Assembly: GCA_000433015.1 (NCBI GenBank)
Contig: HF998013.1
Span: forward strand, 142,995 to 148,752
From: Firmicutes bacterium CAG:631
Lineage (GTDB): Bacteria; Bacillota_I; Bacilli_A; RFN20; CAG-631
DNA: 5,758 nucleotides
Direction of reading: 5' to 3'
Shown here: in pieces, positions 1 through 5,758 of the stretch
Position numbering within the stretch: the first letter of the stretch is position 1
Layout: every line of letters begins with the position of its first letter
Notes under the pieces: model-generated
Told to the model about the DNA's origin: nothing
Database searches by the model: none
What the model saw: only the letters and a program-made list of their open reading frames with translations
Translations under genes and position numbers: made by a program

Positions 1-414
1 AATGATACTTCCGATTGCTAAAGTTGCTTTTAAGTTTAAAACTGCTAATACATCGGAATAACCAATAGAAGCAAATTGAGGAAGGATAAACATCATAATT
101 CCACCAGCTAAAATCAATAAGGCAGCAATACAATTCATGAGTGTGGACTTTTTAGCGCACAATGCTAAAATTATTCCTAAGACTGGTAAAAGAACCATAA
201 TTAAAGCAACGTAATTAAATTTGAGCATTTCAGATTCTAAATATTGCGTTTTGCATCCAAAAATAAATTCTGTTCCTTTAAATGTAAGATCTCCCAATAC
301 AGGAATTGAAATTGAAAAAACATCTAAAATTAAAAATAAAACAATAGAAAGTAAAGCACATAGTAAACCGATAAAAAATATAAGATTTTTTGTAGACGAT
401 TTTTTCTTAGCCAT
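1..414 (-). CDS. Unrecognised multi-pass membrane protein, 5' part only
   Basis: An open frame of 138 codons runs on the minus strand from an ATG at 414-412 to the left edge without a stop, so the C-terminus lies outside the window. The start is supported by an AAAGGAG ribosome binding site (minus strand, 430-424), 9 nt upstream. The protein opens with a short basic tail (MAKKKSSTK). Hydrophobic segments follow at about residues 11-35, 67-87 and 92-112, and a fourth begins near 128. The loop between the first two (about 36-66) is probably outside the cell and holds a Cys at residue 54. I do not recognise the family and assign no function. It is divergent from the MarR-ABC operon and shares its 150-bp intergenic region, so co-regulation is possible but not shown. 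The plus-strand frame over 221-529 is a shadow of this gene. Confidence 0.8.
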   Translation of the reverse strand, partial: MAKKKSSTKNLIFFIGLLCALLSIVLFLILDVFSISIPVLGDLTFKGTEFIFGCKTQYLESEMLKFNYVALIMVLLPVLGIILALCAKKSTLMNCIAALLILAGGIMMFILPQFASIGYSDVLAVLNLKATLAIGSII

Positions 415-439
415 ATTAAATCTCTCCTTTATTAATTTT

Positions 440-468
440 ATTGTAACATTTTTTAAAAATAAAAGGAA
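440..468 (-). promoter_or_regulatory. Possible promoter of the divergent membrane-protein gene
   Basis: On the minus strand, an extended -10 element TGTTACAAT ends at 440, about 25 bp upstream of the start codon. A poor -35 match (TTCCTT, 468-463) lies 17 bp further up. The extended TG may compensate for the weak -35. It is the best candidate in the gap, but in DNA this AT-rich such matches arise easily. Confidence 0.4.
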
Positions 469-481
469 TCATAAAAAACTC

Positions 482-510
482 TTGACATTTATATTTTCAC
501 TAAATATAAT
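482..510 (+). promoter_or_regulatory. Consensus sigma-A promoter of the marR-ABC operon
   Basis: TTGACA at 482-487 and TATAAT at 505-510 are both perfect matches to the vegetative consensus, with the optimal 17-bp spacer. Transcription should start near 516-518, about 45 nt before the regulator gene. Such a strong promoter implies that expression is controlled by repression, which fits the palindrome immediately downstream. Confidence 0.9.
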
Positions 511-538
511 TAACAATGCTAATTGTTAGCATAGTTAA
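510..538 (+). promoter_or_regulatory. Near-palindromic operator over the transcription start, probable MarR-type site
   Basis: The 29-bp stretch starts TTAAC and ends GTTAA. It has 13-nt arms around a TTG centre with a single mismatch (515 against 533). The inner core, ATGCTAA-TTG-TTAGCAT (516-532), is perfect. A second perfect palindrome on another axis overlaps it: TAACAAT-GCTA-ATTGTTA (511-528). The site begins at the last base of the -10 box and covers the predicted start, a position where a bound dimer would block RNA polymerase. MarR-family repressors typically bind palindromes of this size and commonly repress their own operons. That the adjacent regulator is the binding protein is inferred from position. 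Confidence 0.75.
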
Positions 539-550
539 CTTTTTAATAAA

Positions 551-557
551 AAGGAGG
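551..557 (+). promoter_or_regulatory. Ribosome binding site that decides the regulator start
   Basis: AAGGAGG is a full match to the anti-Shine-Dalgarno sequence. Two consecutive ATG codons follow, at 562 and 565. The first is only 4 nt from the site and the second is 7 nt away, which is the favoured spacing, so I take 565 as the start. The choice changes the protein by one Met. Confidence 0.8.
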
Positions 558-564
558 AAATATG

Positions 565-1011
565 ATGGAACTTGATGATTTAGCAACCGATTTAATCGTA
601 TCATTTAGTGAAATTAGAAAAATGAATCATTTCAATGTGAAAGATTTTGGTCCAGCAGAAATTCATGTTGGACACATTTTATTTGAACATGAAAAAAATC
701 ATTGTGAGCCAATCAATGCAAAAACCATTGCAACAATAACCAATATGTCTAAACCTGTTTTGAGTCGAGTAATGAAAAGTTTAGAACAAAAAGAAATGGT
801 TGAGCGAATCGTTCCAGCACACAATCATCGAATTGTACAATATGCGCTTAGCAAAAAAGGGAAAGATTTATTAGTAGAAGGAGCAAAGCAAATGCATCAA
901 AAAACAAAAGAATTAATAGAATTAATGGGAAAAGATAATGCTTTACAATTAATAAAAAGCATCCAATTATTAAATCTTTCAATAAAACAATTAAAAGAAA
1001 AGAAAGGATGA
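565..1011 (+). CDS. MarR-family winged-helix transcriptional regulator
   Basis: This is a 148-aa cytosolic DNA-binding protein, the usual MarR length. Residues 1-45 form the first dimerisation helices. The winged helix-turn-helix covers about 48-98: a PINAKTIATITNMS helix-turn leads into the recognition helix KPVLSRVMKSLEQKEMVER (about 63-81). The wing follows, ending in HRIVQYALSKKGKDLL, the equivalent of the family pattern DxRxxxVxLTxxG. The usual wing Asp is Asn here (N-H-R). A long C-terminal helix (about 105-148) completes the dimer interface. The only cysteine, near residue 47, lies just before the DNA-binding domain. The gene is first in the operon, 6 nt ahead of the first ABC subunit, and follows a consensus promoter with a palindrome on the start site. 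It is therefore probably a ligand-released repressor of itself and the exporter. The inducer cannot be read from the sequence. The family call is secure; the role is inferred from position. Confidence 0.93.
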   Translation: MELDDLATDLIVSFSEIRKMNHFNVKDFGPAEIHVGHILFEHEKNHCEPINAKTIATITNMSKPVLSRVMKSLEQKEMVERIVPAHNHRIVQYALSKKGKDLLVEGAKQMHQKTKELIELMGKDNALQLIKSIQLLNLSIKQLKEKKG

Positions 1012-1017
1012 GGATAC

Positions 1018-2754
1018 ATGTTACGATTGTTAAAACATTTTCGTCCCATTTATTGGTTAGTTATTGTATTACTAGTTGTAATTATTTATGGACAAGTTCA
1101 ATTTGAATTAGGATTAGCCGATAAAATGGGAGATATAACAGGTTTGATTCAAAGTCAAGCAACGGCTGCTGAAATTTGGGATGTTGGGAAAGAAATGTTA
1201 TTGTATACACTAGGTAGTGTTATATTGACAGTCATTGTAGGTTTTTTTGCTGCAAGAATAGCAGCTGACTTTTCAAAAAATCTTCGGACCGAAATTTTTG
1301 AAAAAGTTTCTTCCTTTTCAATGCAAGAAATGAACCAATTTTCTACAGCAAGTTTACTTACGAGAACAACGAATGATATTCAACAAGTGACAATGGGGAT
1401 AGTCATGACCTTAAGAGTAGCGATTTCTGCACCTATTATGGCGATTACAGCGATTTCAAAAATTCAATCTAATAGTAAAGAACTAACGTTAGTTACAGCT
1501 GCCGCCATTGTGTTTATGATATTGATGATTAGTTTAATTTTCGTTTTATCTGTCAAAAAATTTACAAGATTACAAAAATTAACTGATAAATTAAATGGTG
1601 TTACGCGTGAAAATTTAACGGGTTTACGTGTAGTTCGCGCTTATAATGCTGAAGACTATCAAGAAGAAAAATTTGATGAAATCAACAAAGATTTGACTAA
1701 AACAAATTTAGTTGTCAATCGTTTGATTTCTATTATGTCTCCAGGTATGTCATTAATTATGAATGGATTGAATTTAACTGTTTTATGGTTTGGCGCTTAT
1801 TTAATTAATAAAGGTAGTTTAACTTTACCAGCCATGACAACATTTACCATGTATGCAATGCAAGTGATTATGGCATTTATGATGATGACAATGATTTTCA
1901 TTATGCTACCAAGAGCTAGTGTTTCAGCAAAAAGAATTTTAGAAGTATTAGATACTCCTCTTTGCATAAAAAATCCTGAAAATGCTCTTCAAAATGAAGA
2001 TAAAAAGGGAGAAATTGAATTTAAAAATGTATCATTTCGTTATCCAGATGGAGAAGGATATGTCTTAAAAAATATTTCATTTCATGCCAATCAAGGAGAA
2101 ACAGTAGCCATTATTGGTTCTACCGGAAGTGGGAAATCTTCATTAATTAATTTAATTCCTCGATTTTTTGATGTAAATGAAGGTGAAGTGTTAGTTGATG
2201 GAATTAATGTAAAAGATTATGATCAAAAAGTTTTGCGGGACAAAATTGGTTATGTTTCACAAAAAGCCGTTTTATTTAGCGGAACAATTGCTTCTAACAT
2301 TTCATATGGTAAAGAAAATGCAACAATGGAAGAAATTCAAAAAGCAGCAGAAATATCTAAATCAAAGGAATTTATTGAAAAATTAGATGATCAATATCAA
2401 GCGCACGTTGCCCAAGGTGGAAAGAATTTTTCGGGTGGACAAAAGCAACGCCTATCCATTGCTCGAGCTGTGGCAAAAGATCCAGAAATTTATATTTTTG
2501 ACGATAGTTTTTCTGCACTGGATTATAAAACAGATAAAGAATTGCGTCATGCATTAAAAGAACAAACCAATCAAGCTACAACAATTTTAGTTGCACAAAG
2601 AATTGGTACCATTTTAACTGCAGACCGAATTTTAGTATTAGATCAAGGACAAATTGTAGGGCAAGGTACGCATAAAGAATTATTAAAAAATTGTGATGTT
2701 TATCGACAAATTGCTTATTCACAATTATCAAAGGAGGAATTGGCTTATGACTAA
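1018..2754 (+). CDS. ABC exporter half-transporter, degenerate-site subunit of a heterodimer
   Basis: This 578-aa protein has the type-I (ABCB-like) exporter layout, membrane domain followed by ATPase domain. Membrane helices lie at about 12-25, 60-80, 130-148, 155-177, 240-262 and 275-297. The nucleotide-binding domain has an aromatic A-loop (FRYP, about 340-343), Walker A GSTGSGKS (367-374), Q-loop Gln415, a canonical signature FSGGQ (471-475) and Walker B YIFDD (492-496). Two catalytic positions are altered. Asp496 replaces the catalytic Glu after Walker B Asp495, and Gln527 (VAQR) replaces the switch His. The canonical signature serves the partner's ATP site, while its own Walker site should bind ATP but hydrolyse it poorly. 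Translation probably uses AAAGGA at 1003-1008, which straddles the upstream stop. Its last 8 nt overlap the start of the partner gene, which suggests coupled 1:1 synthesis. The likely role is drug, peptide or lipid export; the substrate is unknown. LmrC- or TM287-like by motif pattern. Confidence 0.93.
   Translation: MLRLLKHFRPIYWLVIVLLVVIIYGQVQFELGLADKMGDITGLIQSQATAAEIWDVGKEMLLYTLGSVILTVIVGFFAARIAADFSKNLRTEIFEKVSSFSMQEMNQFSTASLLTRTTNDIQQVTMGIVMTLRVAISAPIMAITAISKIQSNSKELTLVTAAAIVFMILMISLIFVLSVKKFTRLQKLTDKLNGVTRENLTGLRVVRAYNAEDYQEEKFDEINKDLTKTNLVVNRLISIMSPGMSLIMNGLNLTVLWFGAYLINKGSLTLPAMTTFTMYAMQVIMAFMMMTMIFIMLPRASVSAKRILEVLDTPLCIKNPENALQNEDKKGEIEFKNVSFRYPDGEGYVLKNISFHANQGETVAIIGSTGSGKSSLINLIPRFFDVNEGEVLVDGINVKDYDQKVLRDKIGYVSQKAVLFSGTIASNISYGKENATMEEIQKAAEISKSKEFIEKLDDQYQAHVAQGGKNFSGGQKQRLSIARAVAKDPEIYIFDDSFSALDYKTDKELRHALKEQTNQATTILVAQRIGTILTADRILVLDQGQIVGQGTHKELLKNCDVYRQIAYSQLSKEELAYD
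2731..2737 (+). promoter_or_regulatory. Ribosome binding site that sets the start of the second ABC subunit
   Basis: AAGGAGG lies inside the last codons of the first ABC gene, 9 nt before an ATG at 2747. The same frame is open back to an ATG at 2693, but that start has no such site and would add 18 residues encoded inside the conserved end of the first subunit. The 2747 start is therefore preferred. Confidence 0.85.
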
Positions 2755-4591
2755 AGAAACAAAATCAATGGCAAAGCCAAATCGCGGACCTCACATGGGT
2801 GGCGGAAGAGTAGTGGAAAAACCTAAAAATTTTAAAAAGTCAATGAAAGAATTAATCGGCTATGTTAAACCATTTTGGTGGTTGATTGTCGTTGCATTAT
2901 TATTTGCTATTGTTGCTACAATATGTAATATTATTTCTCCTAAAAAATTGGGAGATCTTTCACAAAACATTTTTACTGGTTTGGCATTAAATGGAAAAGT
3001 AGATCTATCATCTTTAACAAATATTGGGATAACTTTAATCATTATCTATGTTTTGGCCATTGTTTTTGAATATGCTAAATCATGGATTATGACAGGAGTC
3101 ACTCAAAAAATTACCTATCGTTTTCGTAAAGATATTTCTGAAAAAATTAATAAGGTTCCTTTAAGTTATTTTGACACTCAAAGCTATGGTGATGTTTTAA
3201 GTCGTGTTACTAATGATGTGGATACCATTTCTCAAACTTTAAATCAAAGTATAATTCAATTGTTTACTTCTATTACTATGTTTTTAGGTGTTTTAATCAT
3301 GATGTTTACGATTAGCTATAAGGTGGCGCTTATTTCACTTTTAATTATTCCTTTAAGTTTAATCGGTTTATTACTAATAGTTAAGTTTTCGCAAAAATAT
3401 TTTAAGAAACAACAAGTCAATTTAGGAAAATTAAATGGTTATGTTGAAGAAATGTATTCGGGTCATGTTATTATTAAAGCCTATAATAAGGAAGAGGCAA
3501 CTTTAAAGGATTTTGGAAAAATTAACAAAGAACTACATGATAGTTCTTGGAAATCACAATTTTTATCAGGATTAATGAACCCGGTCATGAATTTTATTGG
3601 AAATTTGGCATATGTTGTTATTTGTGTTTTTACAGCTTCCTTAATTTTAAAAGGAGAAATTGGTTTTGGTGCGATTACTTCATTTGTTATTTACATTCGT
3701 TTATTTACCCAACCTTTGAATCAAATTGCACAAGTTAGTAATAACTTACAATCAACAGCAGCAGCTTCCGAACGTGTTTTTGAATTTTTAAGTGCAGAAG
3801 AAATGGAAGATGAAAGTCATTTTGTAAAAAAATTAGAACATGTTCAAGGTAAAGTTGAATTCAAAAATGTTTCATTTGGATATGAACCTAATCAAATTAT
3901 TATTAAAAATTTTAGTGCTTTAGTTCAACCAGGACAAAAAGTGGCCATTGTTGGTCCGACAGGAGCTGGAAAAACAACCATTGTGAATTTATTAATGAAA
4001 TTTTATAATGTTACCAGTGGAGATATTTTAATTGATGATGTTTCAATCAAACAATTAACTCGAGAAAATGTACACGATATTTTTGGTATGGTTTTACAAG
4101 ATACTTGGTTGTTTGAAGGAAGTGTGAAAGAAAATCTTGCCTATGGAAAATCAAATATTAGCATGGAAAAAATTAAAGAAGCCTGCCAAGCAGCTCATAT
4201 TCAACATTTCATTGAATCAATGTCTCATGGATATGATACGATATTAGATGAAGATAGTAATATATCTCAAGGGCAAAAGCAGCTCTTTACGATTGCAAGA
4301 GCCATGATTGAAGACGCACCTATGTTAATCTTAGATGAAGCGACTTCAAGTGTAGATACTCGGACAGAAGAATTAATTCAAGATGCAATGGATCGTCTAA
4401 CAAAGGGAAGAACAACTTTTGTCATCGCCCATCGTTTATCCACTATAAAAAATGCCGATATGATTTTGGTTATGAAAGATGGGGATATTATTGAAAAAGG
4501 AACGCATGATGAATTAATGGCCCTAAAGGGATTTTATTGTAATTTATATAATAGTCAATTTGAAACTTTTGATGAAAAAAGCCAATCTTAA
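2747..4591 (+). CDS. ABC exporter half-transporter, catalytic-site subunit of a heterodimer
   Basis: This 614-aa type-I ABC exporter subunit starts with a Gly/Pro/basic cytosolic tail (about 1-35), a common extension in the second subunit of Bacillota heterodimers. Membrane helices lie at about 43-62, 95-115, 170-190, 192-213, 281-301 and 308-325. The ATPase domain has A-loop Tyr379 (FGYE), Walker A GPTGAGKT (403-410), Q-loop Gln451, Walker B LILDE with catalytic Glu531, D-loop SSVD (534-537) and switch His562 (AHRLST). All hydrolytic residues are therefore present. The signature is NISQGQ (505-510), with Gln508 where LSGGQ has Gly. This complements the first subunit: the Walker site here pairs with the partner's intact FSGGQ to make the working site, and the altered signature here caps the partner's weak site. 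The start overlaps the previous stop by 8 nt. The stop codon lies in the loop of a hairpin (4578-4599), so the gene runs into its own terminator. Substrate unknown; multidrug-type export is the usual guess. Confidence 0.93.
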   Translation: MTKETKSMAKPNRGPHMGGGRVVEKPKNFKKSMKELIGYVKPFWWLIVVALLFAIVATICNIISPKKLGDLSQNIFTGLALNGKVDLSSLTNIGITLIIIYVLAIVFEYAKSWIMTGVTQKITYRFRKDISEKINKVPLSYFDTQSYGDVLSRVTNDVDTISQTLNQSIIQLFTSITMFLGVLIMMFTISYKVALISLLIIPLSLIGLLLIVKFSQKYFKKQQVNLGKLNGYVEEMYSGHVIIKAYNKEEATLKDFGKINKELHDSSWKSQFLSGLMNPVMNFIGNLAYVVICVFTASLILKGEIGFGAITSFVIYIRLFTQPLNQIAQVSNNLQSTAAASERVFEFLSAEEMEDESHFVKKLEHVQGKVEFKNVSFGYEPNQIIIKNFSALVQPGQKVAIVGPTGAGKTTIVNLLMKFYNVTSGDILIDDVSIKQLTRENVHDIFGMVLQDTWLFEGSVKENLAYGKSNISMEKIKEACQAAHIQHFIESMSHGYDTILDEDSNISQGQKQLFTIARAMIEDAPMLILDEATSSVDTRTEELIQDAMDRLTKGRTTFVIAHRLSTIKNADMILVMKDGDIIEKGTHDELMALKGFYCNLYNSQFETFDEKSQS

Positions 4592-4599
4592 TTGGCTTT
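4578..4599 (+). terminator. Hairpin at the end of the ABC operon (first half of a damaged terminator)
   Basis: Perfect 9-bp arms AAAGCCAAT and ATTGGCTTT enclose a 4-nt loop, CTTA, that contains part of the stop codon. Only three Ts, part of the stem, come before CAGAGTG, so it lacks a proper T-tract and is probably weak alone. In the intact module near 5627-5687 a similar gene-specific hairpin precedes the constant hairpin that carries the T-run. Here that second part is broken at 4633. Confidence 0.6.
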
Positions 4600-4633
4600 C
4601 AGAGTGTAGACAAAGTCGGCTAATAATAGTCGA
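4599..4633 (+). repeat. 35-bp direct repeat, copy 1, truncated terminator module
   Basis: This stretch is identical over 35 bp to 5646-5680. It begins TCAGAGTGTAGAC and ends TAGTCGA. It contains the left arm (4612-4622), the ATAA loop and only 7 nt of the right arm of the hairpin that is complete in copy 2. The CTTTTTT that should follow is missing; the next base (4634) belongs to potD-like coding sequence. Reading frame continues through the repeat into the potD fragment by chance, with a TTG at 4560 and an ATG at 4572, neither preceded by a Shine-Dalgarno sequence. Confidence 0.85.
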
Positions 4634-4634
4634 G

Positions 4635-5624
4635 TATGACCCTGAAATGATTGCTAATGAAGAAGATGTAGAAACTTGGAACGTCATTTGGAATAAAGAT
4701 TATAAAGGACTCAGTACATTAAAAGATAGTGTACGGGATACGTATTGTGCTGCTGTTTTTTATGTTTATCAAGATGAACTCAATGGTTACAATCAACAAT
4801 ATTTAGATGGAGAAATTACATCTACAGAATATACTGCTAAAATTACCGAAGTCATGAATCGAAAAGATGATAAAACTATAGAATTAGTTGAAGAAGCTCT
4901 TCAAGTTGCCAAAGATAATATTTATGGTTTTGAAGTAGATAGTGGAAAAAGTGATATTGTTACTGGTAAAATTGCGATTAATTTTTGTTGGAGTGGTGAT
5001 GCTGTCTATTCGATGGATTGTGCAGAAGAAGAAAGTGATAAATATTTAAACTATGTCGTTCCAAAAGAAGGTAGCAACGTTTGGTTTGATGGTTGGGTTA
5101 TTCCTAAAAATGCCAATACAAAACTTGCTCATGAATTTTTAAATTTCCTTTGTGATCCAGCTATTGCCCGTTTAAATATGAATGAAATTGGCTATACCAG
5201 TGCGATTGCAGGAGATGCCATCCTTGAAATGGTTAAAGAATGGTATCAACCTGAATTAACTGATGAAGAAATTGCGCAAGGTTTAGAAAATGGAACTTTA
5301 TATGAATGGGATTTAACTTATTTCTTTGGTGATAGTGTGCAAGAATCAGCCATTATTTATACTGAAGAATTAGATCGTCAATTGACTGCACAATATCCTG
5401 ATGAAGAAACGATTATTAAATGTGCAATTATGGAAGATTTTGGCGAAGAAAACGAAAAAATACTTGAAATGTGGGCACGTGCAAAAAGTGATCAAGTTCC
5501 TATTTGGGCATGGATATTTATTGGTCTTGTTATTTTAGGTGGCGGAACGATGTTTGCAGTGAATAAAGTGAATAAACATGTTCGCAATAAACGGATTCAA
5601 CAAAAGAAACAAAATGCGCATTAA
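4635..5624 (+). pseudogene. potD: PotD-type polyamine-binding protein, N-terminal half missing
   Basis: About 329 codons match the C-terminal part of spermidine/putrescine-binding PotD, the surface receptor of the PotABCD importer. Homology starts at once with YDPEMIANEEDVETWNVIW, the family's mid-protein block before 'YKG'. Then come KDSVRDTY (equivalent to the ligand Asp168/Glu171 region of E. coli PotD), CWSGDA (Trp229 equivalent), VPKEGSNVWFD (Trp255 and Asp257 equivalents), the INFL-like block LAHEFLNFLCDPAIA and IGYTS. The E. coli Gln327 position appears to be Met. The signal peptide, lipobox Cys and the whole first half of domain 1 are missing, as are promoter and ribosome binding site. 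The frame extends upstream only through terminator sequence. An unusual extra is a C-terminal membrane helix (IWAWIFIGLVILGGGTMFAV, 5505-5564) followed by a basic tail, which suggests the intact protein was membrane-tethered or part of a PotC-PotD type fusion. The body has no internal stops or frameshifts, so the loss looks recent, or is an assembly join. Confidence 0.85.
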
Positions 5625-5626
5625 AA

Positions 5627-5646
5627 AGAATGGATTTTTCCATTCT
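5627..5646 (+). terminator. Gene-specific hairpin directly after the potD fragment
   Basis: AGAATGGA and TCCATTCT form a perfect 8-bp stem around a TTTT loop, starting 3 nt after the stop codon. It is not followed by a T-tract but by the constant 35-bp module. This matches the arrangement after the ABC operon, where a different hairpin precedes the same module. Confidence 0.6.
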
Positions 5647-5680
5647 CAGAGTGTAGACAAAGTCGGCTAATAATAGTCGA
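5646..5680 (+). repeat. 35-bp direct repeat, copy 2, in an intact terminator
   Basis: This copy is identical to 4599-4633, with identity ending exactly at 5680/4633 (C against G next) and 5646/4599 (C against T before). Here the hairpin and T-run are complete, so this copy represents the undamaged form. The constant spacer CAGAGTGTAGACA between two hairpins may mark a dispersed genomic terminator family. Confidence 0.85.
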
Positions 5681-5687
5681 CTTTTTT
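5659..5687 (+). terminator. Intrinsic terminator after the potD fragment
   Basis: AAAGTCGGCTA (5659-5669) pairs with TAGTCGACTTT (5674-5684) across an ATAA loop. The 11-bp stem has one G-T wobble (5666 with 5677). Six Ts at 5682-5687 follow, so this is a standard Rho-independent terminator for the plus strand. Because the stem starts with AAA it may also work in reverse, where the A-run becomes a short T-run. Confidence 0.85.
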
Positions 5688-5707
5688 ATATAATAAATAA
5701 AAAATTT

Positions 5708-5736
5708 TTTAACTATATACAAAGTATATAGTTAAA
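5708..5736 (+). promoter_or_regulatory. Perfect 13-bp inverted repeat, probable operator of the next gene
   Basis: TTTAACTATATAC and GTATATAGTTAAA are perfect 13-nt arms separated by AAA. A -10-like TATAAT (5740-5745) lies just beyond, with a 4/6 -35 match TATACA at 5716-5721 (18-bp spacer) inside the repeat. This fits an operator over a promoter reading out of the window to the right. With 3 loop bases and AT-rich arms it could also form a hairpin in RNA, but no T-run follows, so a terminator is unlikely. The regulator and the gene it serves are not in the window. Confidence 0.55.
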
Positions 5737-5758
5737 TTATATAATATAGTTGGGTGAT

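Noticed and set aside
151..169. TTTAGC...GCTAAA inverted repeat, with ACAATGCTAA also found in the 510-538 operator
   Set aside because: It lies inside the membrane-protein coding sequence, with short arms and an imperfect match to the operator; likely chance in AT-rich DNA.
221..529. Plus-strand open frame of 102 codons
   Set aside because: It lies antisense to the membrane-protein gene on the minus strand, has no ribosome binding site and runs across the consensus promoter and operator. It is a shadow frame.
2372..2554. Minus-strand open frame within the first ABC gene
   Set aside because: It is antisense to the signature and Walker B region of a clear coding gene, with no start signals of its own.
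2693..2746. Upstream ATG that would lengthen the second ABC subunit by 18 residues
   Set aside because: The extension lies within the conserved end of the first subunit and has no ribosome binding site, while ATG 2747 has AAGGAGG at 9 nt.
2860..3042. Minus-strand open frame within the second ABC gene
   Set aside because: It is antisense to membrane-helix codons of a clear coding gene; shadow frame.
3547..3738. Plus-strand open frame of 63 codons in another frame of the second ABC gene
   Set aside because: It lies wholly inside the membrane domain coding sequence. Its Phe/Tyr/Cys-rich product is what a shifted frame of such a region gives.
4596..4610. Possible lipobox (LSEC) in the open frame before the potD fragment
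   Set aside because: There is no hydrophobic signal core before it, Glu precedes the Cys, and the codons are repeat and terminator sequence.
4599..5680. Insertion sequence or composite element bounded by the 35-bp direct repeats
   Set aside because: No transposase, terminal inverted repeats or target-site duplications are visible. The repeats are terminator sequences and the content is a fragment of a host-type transporter gene.

Overview
The window looks like the chromosome of a low-GC Gram-positive bacterium (Bacillota). It is strongly AT-rich, with AAGGAGG-type ribosome binding sites and a perfect sigma-A-type promoter. The gene content, a MarR regulator followed by a two-gene heterodimeric ABC exporter, is typical of that phylum. 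TGA is used as a stop and TGG as tryptophan, so this is the standard bacterial code (table 11), not the Mycoplasma code. The lineage cannot be fixed more closely from the sequence; Erysipelotrichia-like or related gut Bacilli are plausible but not shown.

Layout. Positions 1-414 (minus strand) hold the 5' part of an unrecognised multi-pass membrane protein that runs off the left edge. Positions 415-564 are a divergent intergenic region with a weak minus-strand promoter, a consensus plus-strand promoter (TTGACA, 17 bp, TATAAT) and a 29-bp near-palindrome over the predicted transcription start. Positions 565-4591 (plus strand) form a compact operon: a MarR-type regulator, then two half-transporter ABC proteins separated from each other and from the regulator by +6 and -8 nt. 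Positions 4578-4633 are a hairpin plus a repeat that should form a terminator. Positions 4635-5624 are the 3' part of a PotD-type polyamine-binding protein gene without its N-terminal half. Positions 5627-5687 are a double-hairpin terminator, and 5688-5758 are the leader of an unseen next gene, with a perfect 13-bp inverted repeat.

How it works together. The regulator probably represses its own operon through the palindrome on the start site and is released by a ligand that the transporter exports. The two ABC subunits carry complementary defects. The first has Asp for the catalytic Glu and Gln for the switch His. The second has an altered signature (SQGQ). A heterodimer would therefore have one working and one degenerate ATP site, as in the LmrCD, BmrCD and TM287/288 class of exporters.

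The most unusual part is the right third. A perfect 35-bp direct repeat, containing a terminator hairpin, lies after the ABC operon and again after the potD remnant. In the first copy the terminator is cut inside its hairpin, and the next bases are mid-potD coding sequence. This is a rearrangement breakpoint (or an assembly join) that removed the potD front half and the T-tract of the upstream terminator. I saw no sign of a wholly new system; the repeat module and the breakpoint are what deserve checking.
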